Shown here: piece after piece, positions 1 through 9,800 of the stretch
Layout of the letters: each line of letters starts with the position of its first letter
Numbering within the stretch: the first letter of the stretch is position 1
Source of the DNA: Microbacterium radiodurans
GTDB lineage: Bacteria > Actinomycetota > Actinomycetes > Actinomycetales > Microbacteriaceae
DNA length: 64,000 nt
Assembly: GCF_008710705.1 (NCBI RefSeq)
Contig: NZ_VYRZ01000003.1
Coordinates: 672,758 to 736,757 of the forward strand
Reading direction: 5' to 3'
Made by a program: the position numbers and the translations under genes
Notes under the pieces: model-generated
What the model was told of the DNA's origin: nothing
The model's database searches: none
Seen by the model: the letters and a program-made list of their open reading frames with translations, nothing else

Positions 1-1
1 C

Positions 2-55
2 GCCGGCATCCTCCGTCACGAGATCACCCGCGCCGAGCTGCCGCTGATCGCCTGA
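2..55 (+). CDS. C-terminal tail of a gene cut by the window edge
   Basis: An open frame runs in from the left edge and ends at TGA (53-55), giving a 17-residue tail that ends AELPLIA. Too little is visible to name the protein. The frame has the GC-rich third positions typical of the neighbouring genes. From 56 to 198 I see no further gene. Confidence 0.45.
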   Translation, partial: AGILRHEITRAELPLIA

Positions 56-198
56 CCGCGCCTCGGACCGCGGCGCGGGCAGTGTCGTCGCCCGGTGTTA
101 CGATCGCCGTCGGGCGAGCTATCGGCGCCCGTCACGACGCCCCCCGGCGCGGGAGGGACGAACTATCCGCCGCGCCCGCGAGATGCAGGAAGCGACGC

Positions 199-543
199 AT
201 GCCGTTCCACAGCAAGCACACCCTCGAGAGCTGGGTGGGAGAATTCCATGCGAGCCGCGTGGCCGGAGATCTCGTCAAGGTGATCATCCAGGATGGCTCG
301 GAGGGCGCCGACACCGGTCTGGTGCTGGTTCCGCTGCGGAACGCGACGACGACGGTCTACATGGAGCCGGCGGCCGGGTCCGATCTGAGCTGGCGCGTCA
401 CGATCGAGCCCCAACCGGATGCGACCGTCCTGAGCAGCCACGAGCTCAGCTCCCTCGCGTCCGAGCTGCAGGTCGCGGCCGAGCTGTGCGCCTATCTCGA
501 GAAGAGGTCGCTCGGGCACTTCGAGCCCGAGTCGCGACCCTGA
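199..543 (+). CDS. hypothetical protein, 114 aa
   Basis: The protein is small and soluble, starting MPFHSKHTLESW. I chose the ATG at 199 because a GGAAG ribosome-binding site lies about 6 bases upstream; an upstream extension in the same frame is Arg/Ala-rich and looks non-coding. The body alternates short beta-type segments (VKVIIQDGS, GLVLVPL, WRVTIEPQ) and ends in a helix-rich stretch with a single Cys (AAELCAYLEKR). There is no signal peptide or membrane segment. I do not recognise the family. It converges with the next gene, 22 bases away. Confidence 0.7.
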   Translation: MPFHSKHTLESWVGEFHASRVAGDLVKVIIQDGSEGADTGLVLVPLRNATTTVYMEPAAGSDLSWRVTIEPQPDATVLSSHELSSLASELQVAAELCAYLEKRSLGHFEPESRP

Positions 544-565
544 GGCGCGCGGCGAGCCGACCTTC

Positions 566-922
566 TCAGAGGTTGTCGTAGTCGCTCCACGACTGCTGGG
601 TCCGGTCGAAGTCGGGGTCCTCGGTGGCGACCGCCGCGTCGGTGCCGCGGCGTCGCAGCTGGTCCGCGAGGCGGCCGAGTCGGGCGACGAGCAGGTCGTC
701 GCGCAGCTCGGGGCCGTCCCACTCGATCCGCCGCGCGGTGAGCTGGCTCGCGGGGCCCACGAGCACCTCCCACCGCGCCTCGTCACCGCCGGCGTCGATG
801 ACGGGGATGTCGATGGTCGCGGCCGTCGCCGCCTGCGCCAGGGCGGCTGCGTAATCCAGCAGCGCCCGGGCGATCTCGGTCCCGGTCACCACGGAGTCGC
901 CCGCGTAGTGGATCGTGTCCAT
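566..922 (-). CDS. hypothetical protein, 118 aa
   Basis: This soluble acidic protein begins MDTIHYAGDSVVTGTE and ends in QQSWSDYDNL. The N-terminal stretch contains an amphipathic Ala-rich helix (about residues 18-35), followed by strands (TIDIPVID, WEVLVGPAS) and a second helix with Arg/Leu repeats. The start at 922 is preceded by CGGAATGC. An alternative ATG at 946 has AGGA upstream and would add eight residues. No enzymatic motif or membrane segment is visible and I cannot name the family. It lies 64 bases downstream of the TetR gene on the same strand. Confidence 0.65.
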   Translation of the reverse strand: MDTIHYAGDSVVTGTEIARALLDYAAALAQAATAATIDIPVIDAGGDEARWEVLVGPASQLTARRIEWDGPELRDDLLVARLGRLADQLRRRGTDAAVATEDPDFDRTQQSWSDYDNL

Positions 923-986
923 GCATTCCGGGATACCCGCGGTCATCGGTCCTGGCGAGAGGGCTGGCGCAGCGGCGAAGCGTGCG

Positions 987-1586
987 CTACGCCGTGCGCT
1001 GCGCGACCGGGATCGCGAGCAGCAGCCGTTCGAGCGTGCCGGCCATGTCGACGCCCGGATCGAGCATCCACTGCAGCTGCAGGCCGTCGCTGACCGCCTG
1101 CAGGATGCGGGCCCACGCCTCGGCCTCGGCGGCGCTCGCGGCATCGTCCGGATCGACCCGCAGGTGCGCGACGACGAGGTCGCGGAACGTCGCGGTGCGC
1201 TCGACGAAGTACGGGTGCGCCGGATGCTGCGGGTCCGCCGCGTCGACCGAGAGCTGTGAGAACAGCTGCACGAGACCGGGCACCTCGGAATTGTGGCGGA
1301 CGGTCGCGAGGAACCGCGCGAAGAACACGTCCGTCCCGGTGTCGGGATCGGCGAGGGCGGGGGAGTCCATCTCGTCGCGCTTCCGCAGGACCTCGACGAA
1401 GAGGTGCTCCTTGCTCTCGAAGTAGTGGAGCAGGCCCGCCTGGCTGAGGCCGACCGCCTGCGCGATCTCCTTGATGGAGGCGCCTCGATAACCCTGCTGG
1501 GCGATCACCTCCAGCGCGCGCGTGAGGATCTCCTCGCGTTTGGCGATGCCCTTGGCGTAGGAGCCGCGTTCGCGACGTTTCGTCAT
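987..1586 (-). CDS. TetR/AcrR family transcriptional regulator
   Basis: The 199-residue protein has a TetR_N helix-turn-helix in residues 16-62: REEILTRALEVIAQQGY, then IKEIAQAVGLSQAGLLHYF and the typical SKEHLF end of helix 4. The C-terminal part (residues 80-195) is helical and should bind an unknown ligand and form the dimer. Length is normal for the family. It is divergent from the oxidoreductase operon starting at 1676, with 89 bases between the starts, so that operon is the most likely target. Its start is preceded by a purine-rich GGGGG stretch. Confidence 0.9.
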   Translation of the reverse strand: MTKRRERGSYAKGIAKREEILTRALEVIAQQGYRGASIKEIAQAVGLSQAGLLHYFESKEHLFVEVLRKRDEMDSPALADPDTGTDVFFARFLATVRHNSEVPGLVQLFSQLSVDAADPQHPAHPYFVERTATFRDLVVAHLRVDPDDAASAAEAEAWARILQAVSDGLQLQWMLDPGVDMAGTLERLLLAIPVAQRTA

Positions 1587-1675
1587 ACCCCCTATTTAAA
1601 CCCGCCGGTAGGGTCGGAGTGGCCCGCAGCCGGCCCGCCGAGCGGCCGCCGACCTCACCGACAGAAGGGTGCCCG
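1587..1675. promoter_or_regulatory. divergent promoter region between the TetR gene and the oxidoreductase operon
   Basis: The gap holds an AT-rich TATTTAAA (1593-1600) unusual for this genome, and CCCTA (1590-1594) facing TAGGG (1609-1613) as an imperfect inverted repeat around it. This is a reasonable place for a TetR operator. A TAGGGT hexamer at 1609-1614 could be the -10 element for the plus-strand operon. The position is suggestive only; no exact operator can be proven from sequence. Confidence 0.35.
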
Positions 1676-2698
1676 ATGACCAGTGCACTGCCCGAGCCCC
1701 GCCGGATCGATCCGGCATCCGTTCCCGAGCTGGGCTGGGGGATCGTCGGCACCGGCATCGCCGCGAAATTCGTCCACGCGATCCACGCGCACACCGCGCA
1801 GCGTGCCGTCGCGGTGACCGCACGAGACACGGTCAAGACGCGCGCGTTCGCCGACGAGCACGGCATCGCGGGCGTGCACGGCTCGCTCGACGACCTGCTG
1901 GCCGACCCCGCCGTCGACGTCGTCTACATCGCGACGCCGCATCCGCTGCACCGCGAGCAGGCGCTCGCCGCGATCGCGGCGGGCAAGCACGTGCTCATCG
2001 AGAAGCCGATCGCGATGTCGGCGGACGAGGCCCGCGAGATCCTGGATGCCGCGCTCGCCGCCGGCGTGCTCGCGACCGAGGCGATGTGGACGCGCTACCT
2101 GCCGCAGGCCGACGTCATCCGCCAGGTGATCGACAGCGGCGTGCTCGGTGACATCGCGCTCGTCCGAGCCGACTTCGGCTTCGCCATGCCGTACCTGCCC
2201 GAGAACCGCATGTGGAATCCCGAGCTCGGCGGCGGGGCCCTCCTCGACGCGGGCGTCTACCCGATCTCGTTCGCCTCGTCGGTGATCGGCGCGCCCGACC
2301 GGATCGTCGCGCTCGGCACCACGGCGCCGACGGGCGTCGACTCGAGCGCCAACATCGTCGTCAGCACGGCCGGCGGAGCGCAGGCGGTGCTCTCGACGTC
2401 GCTGCTGGCGTGGATGCCGGTGGACGCCTCGATCAACGGCTCGGCGGGCCGCCTCGATGTGCTGAGCCCGTTCTTCGGCCCGACCGGGGTGCGCCTGACG
2501 ATCGGCTCGGACGAGCCGGTGACCTGGCGGGACGACAGCCTGCCCGAGCTGCACGACGGCCTGGCATACCAGGCCACCGCGTTCGCCTCGTACGTCGCCG
2601 CGGGCCTCGTCGAGTCGCCGGTGCACCCGCACGACGAGATCGTGTCGGTCATGGCCACGATCGACGAGGCGCGCCGCCAGATCCGGGAGACTGTCTGA
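1676..2698 (+). CDS. Gfo/Idh/MocA family NAD(P)-dependent oxidoreductase
   Basis: The 340-residue protein has the Rossmann motif GIVGTGIAAKF (residues 22-32) and the family EKP motif at residues 109-111 (HVLIEKPIA), where the Lys normally contacts cofactor and substrate. The C-terminal alpha/beta domain begins near residue 130 (EAMWTRYLPQ). Members oxidise or reduce sugars, inositols or related polyols; the substrate cannot be read from sequence. The ATG at 1676 starts a coherent fold, whereas upstream codons do not look coding. It is the first gene of an operon, 2 bases before the Dabb gene, and is probably controlled by the divergent TetR regulator. Confidence 0.92.
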   Translation: MTSALPEPRRIDPASVPELGWGIVGTGIAAKFVHAIHAHTAQRAVAVTARDTVKTRAFADEHGIAGVHGSLDDLLADPAVDVVYIATPHPLHREQALAAIAAGKHVLIEKPIAMSADEAREILDAALAAGVLATEAMWTRYLPQADVIRQVIDSGVLGDIALVRADFGFAMPYLPENRMWNPELGGGALLDAGVYPISFASSVIGAPDRIVALGTTAPTGVDSSANIVVSTAGGAQAVLSTSLLAWMPVDASINGSAGRLDVLSPFFGPTGVRLTIGSDEPVTWRDDSLPELHDGLAYQATAFASYVAAGLVESPVHPHDEIVSVMATIDEARRQIRETV

Positions 2699-2700
2699 TC

Positions 2701-3003
2701 ATGACCATCCAGCACACCGTCGTCTTCCGCCTCGCGCATCCCGCGGGCTCCGCCGCCGAGGCGGACTTCCTCGAGGTCGCGCGGCAGACGCTCACGGCGA
2801 TCCCCGGCGTGAGCGCGTTCACCGTCAGCCGTCAGGTGAGCCCGAAGAGCGACCTGGCCTGGCAGTTCTCCATGGAGTTCGCCGACCAGGCCGCCTACGA
2901 CGCCTACAACGTCCACCCCGCCCACGTCGACTTCGTCGAGTCGCGCTGGACGAGCGAGGTCGCCGCGTTCCAGGAGTACGACTTCGTGGTCGGGCCGGCG
3001 TGA
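2701..3003 (+). CDS. Dabb family (stress-responsive alpha/beta barrel) protein
   Basis: This 100-residue ferredoxin-fold protein begins IQHTVVFRLAHP, the typical first strand of the Dabb family, and has the late YNVHPAHVDFVE segment that family members share. Dabb proteins form dimeric beta barrels. Some are enzymes and many have no known function. The gene starts 2 bases after the oxidoreductase stop and its own stop overlaps the next start (GTGA at 3000-3003), so translation is coupled. Confidence 0.88.
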   Translation: MTIQHTVVFRLAHPAGSAAEADFLEVARQTLTAIPGVSAFTVSRQVSPKSDLAWQFSMEFADQAAYDAYNVHPAHVDFVESRWTSEVAAFQEYDFVVGPA

Positions 3004-3488
3004 GCGCCGCCGCCAGCGACGACGCGCAGATCGCCCGGCTCGAGGCGGAGGACCGACGCCTCCGGTTCGACCGCTTCGAGCACGCGGATGCGTACGCGGT
3101 CGGTCAGCTGATCATCGAGCTCGCGTCGACACGAGCTCTGACGATCACCGCAACCGTCTGGTTGGGTGAACAGCTTGCGTTCGCGGGCGCGCTCGCGGGC
3201 ACGAGCGCCGACAACGACAGCTGGATGCGACGCAAAGCCGCCGTCGTGCGCCGCTTCGATGCGAGCTCGCAGCTCGTGCGCCTGCGGTGGGCGTCGTACG
3301 GCGTCACTGCGCCCGCGCTGGCGCTCGGACTCGACCCCGCCGTGTACTCCTTCAGCGGCGGCGCCGTTCCGATCCGCATCGGGGCGACGCAGGTCGGCGT
3401 GGCCGCCGCATCCGGGGTGAGCGACGAGGTCGAGCACGCGCTCGTGATCGAGGCGCTCGAGGGCCGGCTGGGCCTCAGCGCGCGCTGA
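3000..3488 (+). CDS. heme-degrading-domain (HbpS/UPF0303-like) protein
   Basis: The 162-residue protein matches the UPF0303/HbpS-like fold: YAVGQLIIELASTRALTITATVWL is preceded by a charged helix, followed by WMRRKAAVVRRFDASS, where the Arg-rich helix is a family hallmark, and by GGAVPIRI near residues 117-124. HbpS-type proteins bind or break down heme or other small ligands. Here the actual ligand is unknown. The GTG start overlaps the previous stop by four bases, placing it third in an operon with the oxidoreductase and Dabb protein. Its end overlaps the convergent GH35 gene by 14 bases. Confidence 0.82.
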   Translation: MSAAASDDAQIARLEAEDRRLRFDRFEHADAYAVGQLIIELASTRALTITATVWLGEQLAFAGALAGTSADNDSWMRRKAAVVRRFDASSQLVRLRWASYGVTAPALALGLDPAVYSFSGGAVPIRIGATQVGVAAASGVSDEVEHALVIEALEGRLGLSAR

Positions 3489-5766
3489 GGCCGCCCGCGA
3501 TCACGCGCGGCGCACGGATGTGCTCGGCCGACGCGATCTCTGCGCGACCGGCGACACGATCGGCGCGGACCCGGCTGTCGACGAAGAAGTCCGTCTCGCC
3601 GTTCCACGGCAGGATCTCGATGCGCAGCGGCCGGCCGGCGAGGTCCAGCACCGCGAGGTCGAGCTCCCATGTCCGGCCGTACCAGAACTGGTCGGCGACG
3701 AGCTCGTCGCCGACGTAGGCGCGCGCGACGTCGCCGAACCAGGTCAGGCGCAGCACGTTCGCGGCATCCTCGCCCTCGACGAGCTCGGCGACGAGCTCGG
3801 ACGGATCGATCTCGAAGACCGCCGCCTGGGCCCATTCCTCCTCGAGCGGAGCGCCGAAGCGGTTCGCGGTGCCGCCGCGTCGGAGCGCCGGGGCGCCCGA
3901 GGCCTCACGGACGGTGCGCACGGAGACGGACGCGTCACCCTCGATGGGCGGAAGCGTCAGCCGCGAGAAGACGCCCGCGGGGGCGCCGCCCGCCAGCGCG
4001 GGGATGGTGAGGAGCTCGGTGGCCGCGCTCCAGCGCTCGAGGAGCAGACCCTCGGCGCCGAACGTCAGGCCGCCGTCCCACAGCGCCACGACGCGCCGAC
4101 CGTCGACCTCGCCCGCCCAGACGCGCGCGCTCGACGCGGGGTCGAGGATCACGAGCCGTGTCGAGCCGACCGTCACGACGCAATCGGGTCCCGGCGCGGT
4201 CGTCGGCACCCATCGCTTTCCCTCCGACGTCTCGATCTCGCGGGCGCCGGAGATCACGGCACCGTCATCGACGCGCAGGTCGAGCTCGACGGGGATGCCC
4301 GCTGTCGTCCCGAAGATCACGACGAGACCGTCGGCCGTGTCGATGCGGGTGATCGGCTGCACCGTGCCCGACAGCGCGGCGACATCACCGTAGGGCTGCG
4401 CGATCGGCCAGAACGCGGCGGCTCCCGACGGCAGGTCGATCGGGGCCGACGGGAAGCGCGAGCCGTCGGGAAGCGTCAGCTGCACGTTCGAGAGCGGTGG
4501 CAGGGCGGCGGCCGCCGGCTGGTGGTTGTTGACGAAGACGTAACCACGGCCGTCGGCCACCCGCACGGCCGAACGCACCCCGGCATCCTCGATATCGGTG
4601 AAGGCTGCCGGCAGCTCCAGGAGCTCCGCTCCCCACTCCTGCAGGAACAGGTGCTGCGTGCGCAGCCGGTGATAGTGCGGACGGAGAGTGCCGGCCGCCC
4701 CGATGGGCGCGAAGAAGTCGTAGTCCTTGCGCGGCAGATCGTTCGGGTAGGCCGTCTCCTGCGACTCCTGCATGCCGCTCAGGCGGCCGCTCGCCTGCGT
4801 CGTGCCGTGGTAGACGTAGTACCCCTGCCACGCCGAGCGTCCGCCGAGCTTGGTCAGCGCGAGCGCGGCGATGTCCTCCGGGTCGACATGGGGGCGACGG
4901 TGGTAGGCGACGGCCATGCCGCCGCCGAGCTCGCACGTGATGAACGGATACCGGTGGTCGTCGCGTCCGTCGGTCTCGGGCGCGTCGCGCACGTCGGCGC
5001 CGACGCTGAGGTCGTCGCGCACGTCGCTGAAGATGAAGTGCATCCGCGAGAACGCCGGCAGCTCGACGTCCGACTCCTCCCAGAAACCGTCGGAGTATCC
5101 CGCGTACACCGAGATGAGCTCGTCCTGCGGCACCTGGGCACCGCCCCATCCCGTCGCGACCCAGAACGGGGCGGTCATGCCCACCGACTCCGCGAGGCGC
5201 CGCAGCGTCGCAAGGTGTTCGGGCTGGTCGTAGAGCTCGTTGTCGACCTGCACGGCGATGATCGGCGCGTCGGGGGCGTCGTCCGAGCGGAACTGCCCGC
5301 GCAGCTGCGCCTCGATGTCGGCGTACCATTCCTCGACGAGCTCGAGGTAGGCGGGGTCGTTCGTGCGGTGCTTCACCGGCAGCGCCTGCAGCCAGTCGGG
5401 GAATCCGCCGTTGCGCGCCTCGCCGTGCGCCCAGGGGCCGATGCGCATGACGACGTTCAGGCCGACGCGGCCGGCGGTCTCGACGAACCGGCGGACGTCG
5501 AGATGATCCGCCCAGCTGCGCTCGCCCCGGATCTCCTCGTGGAGGATCCAGATGAGGTAGGTCGCGACGGTGTCGATGCCGCCCGCCTTCATCTTGCGCA
5601 GCTCGTGCTCCCAGCGCTCCGGGACGTCGCGACTGAAGTGGTACTCGCCCATGACGGGGAACCAGCGCTCGCCGCCTCGGATCAGGGAGGTCGCATCGAT
5701 CTCGAGGCCGGCGCCGCCCTGGCGGCTGATCGTGGGCGCGGCGGAGGAGGGGGAGTTCGTCGGCAT
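3475..5766 (-). CDS. glycoside hydrolase family 35 beta-galactosidase
   Basis: The 763-residue protein has an N-terminal TIM barrel. The GH35 acid/base Glu is at residue 177 in QVDNELYD, and the likely nucleophile Glu is at residue 279 in TCELGGG. Early barrel motifs WFPVMGEYHFSR (35-46) and GGIDTVATYLIW (62-73) are typical. The C-terminal half is beta-rich with jelly-roll-type domains. No signal peptide is visible, so it probably acts in the cytoplasm on imported galactosides. A TATCGT hexamer ends 7 bases before the ATG, suggesting a leaderless transcript. Its neighbours are an AraC regulator and a sugar ABC importer. The family usually releases terminal beta-galactose; the exact linkage is not readable here. 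Confidence 0.93.
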   Translation of the reverse strand: MPTNSPSSAAPTISRQGGAGLEIDATSLIRGGERWFPVMGEYHFSRDVPERWEHELRKMKAGGIDTVATYLIWILHEEIRGERSWADHLDVRRFVETAGRVGLNVVMRIGPWAHGEARNGGFPDWLQALPVKHRTNDPAYLELVEEWYADIEAQLRGQFRSDDAPDAPIIAVQVDNELYDQPEHLATLRRLAESVGMTAPFWVATGWGGAQVPQDELISVYAGYSDGFWEESDVELPAFSRMHFIFSDVRDDLSVGADVRDAPETDGRDDHRYPFITCELGGGMAVAYHRRPHVDPEDIAALALTKLGGRSAWQGYYVYHGTTQASGRLSGMQESQETAYPNDLPRKDYDFFAPIGAAGTLRPHYHRLRTQHLFLQEWGAELLELPAAFTDIEDAGVRSAVRVADGRGYVFVNNHQPAAAALPPLSNVQLTLPDGSRFPSAPIDLPSGAAAFWPIAQPYGDVAALSGTVQPITRIDTADGLVVIFGTTAGIPVELDLRVDDGAVISGAREIETSEGKRWVPTTAPGPDCVVTVGSTRLVILDPASSARVWAGEVDGRRVVALWDGGLTFGAEGLLLERWSAATELLTIPALAGGAPAGVFSRLTLPPIEGDASVSVRTVREASGAPALRRGGTANRFGAPLEEEWAQAAVFEIDPSELVAELVEGEDAANVLRLTWFGDVARAYVGDELVADQFWYGRTWELDLAVLDLAGRPLRIEILPWNGETDFFVDSRVRADRVAGRAEIASAEHIRAPRVIAGGLSAR

Positions 5767-5840
5767 GCGTTCGACGATACGGGCGCGCGGCTCGGCCGCA
5801 TCAGCACAATGCGCGCGCCGATATGGACGTTCCTGCGGTG

Positions 5841-6737
5841 TCAGCCCTTGTGCTGCGCGCGGTAGGTCGTGGGGTTCACGCCGTGCACTCGGCGGAAATG
5901 CCGGGAGAAGTACAGCGGGTCGGCGTAGCCGACGGCCGTGGCGACGTCGGCGATCGGCAGCTCGGTCGTGTCGAGCAGCTCGCGAGCGCGCGCCATCTTC
6001 ACACCGGTGTGGAACGCCCCGGGCCCGCCGCCCGTCGCACGCCGGAACAGCGCGCTCAGGTGCGACGGCGACATGCCCACGAGATCGGCGAGCTCCGCCA
6101 CCTGGATGGATCCGTCCACCCGTGCCTCGAGGTAGCGCATCGCCCGCTCGAGCGGCGAGCCGTCGGCCGGCAGCACGCTGTCGGCCTCGATCCGGGTCAG
6201 CAGGTGCCAGGCGAGACCGGATGCCGAGAGCAGGTGCGCCTGCGAGAGGCGGCGTTCGAGCAGCGAGACGATCTCGTCGAACAGGGCCGACACGCGGTCG
6301 ACCGACCGCAGGCGCGTGAGCGGGCGCGGCGCGCCGAGCATCGACGACGACAGCTCCGCCACGTCCGAACCGCGCAGGTGCATCCACCAGATCGTCCATG
6401 GGTCCGTGTGCGACGCCTGATAGACGTGCGCCCGGTGCGGCGGGATGATGACGCAGGCGCCCCGGGTCAGCGCGTGCTCCTCGCCGTCGATCGACACCGA
6501 CCCCGACCCCGAGACGCAGAGGATGACGATCGTCTCGCCGGCGCCGTGACCGCGAACGCGACGGTGTCCGGCCGCAGCCGGGAAGTATCCGGCATCCGTC
6601 ACGGTGAGACGCCGCGTCCCGGGCCGGTCGAGCGCCGCATCGACCTGCGGGCGCGGGACGACGACGAGGCGCTGATTGTCGAAACCGTCGATGCGGTAGT
6701 GCGGCTGGCTCTGCGGGCGGTTCGCTGATTCGTCCAT
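5841..6737 (-). CDS. AraC family transcriptional regulator
   Basis: The protein has 298 residues. Residues 40-110 form a cupin-like sensor (TIVILCVSGSGSVSIDG, then CVIIPPHRAHVY). Residues 195-290 carry two helix-turn-helix motifs, including VAELADLVGMSPSHLSALF and the family signature DPLYFSRHFRRVHG. The ATG at 6737 is preceded by GAGG with 7-base spacing, which I prefer over the in-frame GTG at 6758. It lies between the GH35 gene and the divergent DUF5107 gene, and most likely activates both plus the ABC transporter when the sugar binds the cupin domain. Confidence 0.93.
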   Translation of the reverse strand: MDESANRPQSQPHYRIDGFDNQRLVVVPRPQVDAALDRPGTRRLTVTDAGYFPAAAGHRRVRGHGAGETIVILCVSGSGSVSIDGEEHALTRGACVIIPPHRAHVYQASHTDPWTIWWMHLRGSDVAELSSSMLGAPRPLTRLRSVDRVSALFDEIVSLLERRLSQAHLLSASGLAWHLLTRIEADSVLPADGSPLERAMRYLEARVDGSIQVAELADLVGMSPSHLSALFRRATGGGPGAFHTGVKMARARELLDTTELPIADVATAVGYADPLYFSRHFRRVHGVNPTTYRAQHKG

Positions 6738-6841
6738 GTATGTCCTCGTTCTCACCATATCCCCGCCGTCTTCGCCCGCCTAACGTGGCCGAGGACGTCG
6801 CCGACGTCGCCCATTGCCGCACCGAAGAGGAAAGGTCAGCG
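6738..6841. promoter_or_regulatory. divergent promoter region, AraC regulator / DUF5107 gene
   Basis: The 104-base gap separates two divergent starts. A TAACGT hexamer (6781-6786) can serve as the plus-strand -10 element; no good -35 lies 17 bases upstream, as expected for an activator-dependent promoter. I see no clear AraC half-site repeat. Confidence 0.3.
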
Positions 6842-9800
6842 ATGACCCTTCAGCACCCCGCACCGCACCAGCACGCCCCGGCGGACGACGCCCGGTCCGA
6901 ACGGCTCGTGCTGCCCGACGCCGACGCCGACCTCGCGTCGGAGATCGCCGCGGGCCGCGCCGTCGCGTGGAGCGAGCCGGTCGAGATCCTCACCTACGAG
7001 GCGGGGACGCCGAGCCCGTACCCGATGTTTCTCGACCAGCGCGTCTACCAGGGCTCGAGCGGCAAGGTCTATCCGCTCCCGTTCACGGAGTCCGTCGCCG
7101 ACGAGCCGGTGCGTCGTAGCTGGCAGGCTGTGCACCTCGAGAACGCCTACGTGCGGGTCATGGTGCTTCCCGAGCTCGGCGGCCGCATCCACATCGGCTT
7201 CGACAAGACGACCGGCTACGACTTCTTCTACCGCAACAACGTCATCAAGCCCGCGCTCGTCGGGCTCGCCGGGCCGTGGATCAGCGGGGGAGTCGAGTTC
7301 AACTGGCCGCAGCACCACCGCCCGGCGACGTACCTGCCCGTCGAGACCGCCATCGAGCACGATCCCGACGGCGCCGTGACGGTGTGGTGCCACGACCACG
7401 ACCCGTTCGCGCGCATGTCGGCGCAGCACGGCATCCGCCTGCGACCCGACAGCTCGGTCGTCGAGCTGGTCGTGCGGCTCCACAACCGCACGAAGGAGCG
7501 TCAGACGTTCCTCTGGTGGGCGAACGTCGCCGCGCGCGTCGGCGACGACTACCAGTCGTTCTTCCCCGAGGACGTCCGCTACGTCGCCGATCACGCCCGT
7601 CGCGCGCTGACGGCGTTCCCCGAAGCGGATCGTCCCTATTACGGCGTCGACTACGCCGAGCGCGCGGCCGTCGAACCCGGCGCGGACCGCATCGACTGGT
7701 ACCGGAACATCCCGGTGCCGACGTCGTACATGATCGTGGATTCGAACGAGGACTTCTTCGGCGGGTACGACCACGGGGCCGGTGCCGGCTTCGTGCACTG
7801 GGCCGAGCGGCGCGTCTCGCCCGGCAAGAAGCAGTGGACCTGGGGCGACGCGCCCTTCGGCCATGCGTGGGACGCGCAGCTCACCGACGCCGACGGACCG
7901 TACGTCGAGCTCATGGCCGGCGTCTACACCGACAACCAGCCCGACTTCAGCTGGCTGCTGCCGGGCGAGACGAAGACCTTCACCCAGTACTGGTACCCGA
8001 TCCCTGCGATCGGTCCGGCCTCGCAGGCCACTCCGGATGCCGCCGTGCACGTCGACCGCGTCGAGCGCGGCGACATCGCGGGGCCCGTGGTGCGGGTCGC
8101 CGCCGCTGTCACGAGCCCGCAGACCCGCGCCGCGCTCCGCATCCTCTCGGGGAACGAGGTCCTCGCCTCGCGCGTGGTGGACCTCCGCCCGGGCGAGGTC
8201 GCCGAGCTGTCGGCATCCGATGACGCGGCGGACGACCTGCGCGTCGAGCTGACGGATGCCACGGGCCGCCTGCTCGTGCGCTGGGAGCCGATCGCCGTCG
8301 CCGACGAGGAGCCGTGGGTCGCCGAGGAGCCGCCGCTCGCGGAGCAGATCGACTCCGTGGACGAGCTCTACCTCACGGGACTGCACCTCAGCCAGTACCG
8401 TCACCCGACCCGTTCCCCGCTGCCGTACTGGCACGCGGCCCTGCGCCTCGACCCGGGCGACGTCCGCACCAATCTCGCCCTCGCAGACCTCGACTACCGC
8501 GCCGGCCGCTACGACGTCGCACTCGATCGCGTCGAGCGCGCACTCGCCCGTCTGACGCGGCGCAACGCCAACCCGATGGATGCCGAGGCCTTCTACCTTC
8601 ACGGTCTCGTCCTCCTGCGGCTCGGGCGCCGGATCGACGCCGAACGCGCGTTCGGCAAGGCGGCGTGGGATGGCGCGTGGGCGGCCGCGGCCGGCTTCGC
8701 GCTGGCGCAGTCGCTCGCCGCCCGGTCGCAGCATCGCGCGGCGTTCCGAGTGCTCGACGAGCTCGACCAGGTCGCCGGACACGACACCCGCCGCACCGCC
8801 CTGCGGGCTATCCTGCTCCGGCGGGCCGGGGCGGGCGAGGCCGCCGACGCGGTGCTGACCGCCGCGCGGGCGCTCGATCCGCTCGATGCCTGGCTGCGGA
8901 TCCTGGACGGCGCCGAGGTGGCCGATCCCGGCATCCTGCTCGACGTCGCCCTCGACTTCCGCGACAGCGGCGAGCACGCCGCCGCGGCCAAGCTGCTCGC
9001 CCGCGTGGCCGGCGCCGATCCCGGACCGGCCGCGAACCAGCGCGCCATCGCTTCCTACCTCGCGGCCCAGCTCGCCGACGTCGCGGGCGACACCGAGGTC
9101 GCCGCCGCGGAGCGCGCGCGTGCGCGCCGTTCGGACCTCACCCGGGCCTTCCCGGCCGGACTCGACGCCGCCGATGCCCTGGCGGCCGCGCTGGACGCCG
9201 AGCCCGACGACGCCGTGGCGCACCATCTGCTCGGCACCCTCCTCTACGCGCACCACCGTCGCTCCGAGGCGAGTGCTCACTTCGCCCGGGCGATCGAGAT
9301 CGGCGACGAGAGCCCCGTGCTGCTGCGCAACGCGGGTCTCGCCGCCTACAACGTCGATGCCGACGACGAGCGCGCCTGGTCGCTCTACGATCGGGCGGTC
9401 GCAGCCGCTCCGGGCGATGCGCGCCTGCTGTTCGAGCGTGATCAGCTCGCGATCCGGCTCGGGCACGGCGCGGCCGAGCGCCTGGCGCTCCTCCGCCCCC
9501 GCGAACCCCTCGTGCTCGAGCGCGACGACCTCACGATCGCGTACGTCGATCTGCTCGTCGCCGAGGGCGACGCGGCGCGGGCGTACGAGATCCTCACCAC
9601 ACGGTCGTTCCATCCCTGGGAGGGCGGCGAAGGGCTCGCGATCGCCGCGTGGGACGCGGTCCACGACGCGCTCGGGATGCCGCAGACCGACCCGCCCGCG
9701 ACCCTCGGCGAGGCGCGGAGCCCCTACACCGCTCCGGTCGCCCGGCACGAGGACGGCGCGACGGACTACTTCGCGACGAGCCTGCCGGAGCTGCTCCTGT

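Noticed and set aside
3520..5865. A 781-codon plus-strand frame opposite the GH35 gene
   Set aside because: The GH35 protein has catalytic motifs and a coherent fold; the opposite frame is charged low-complexity sequence.
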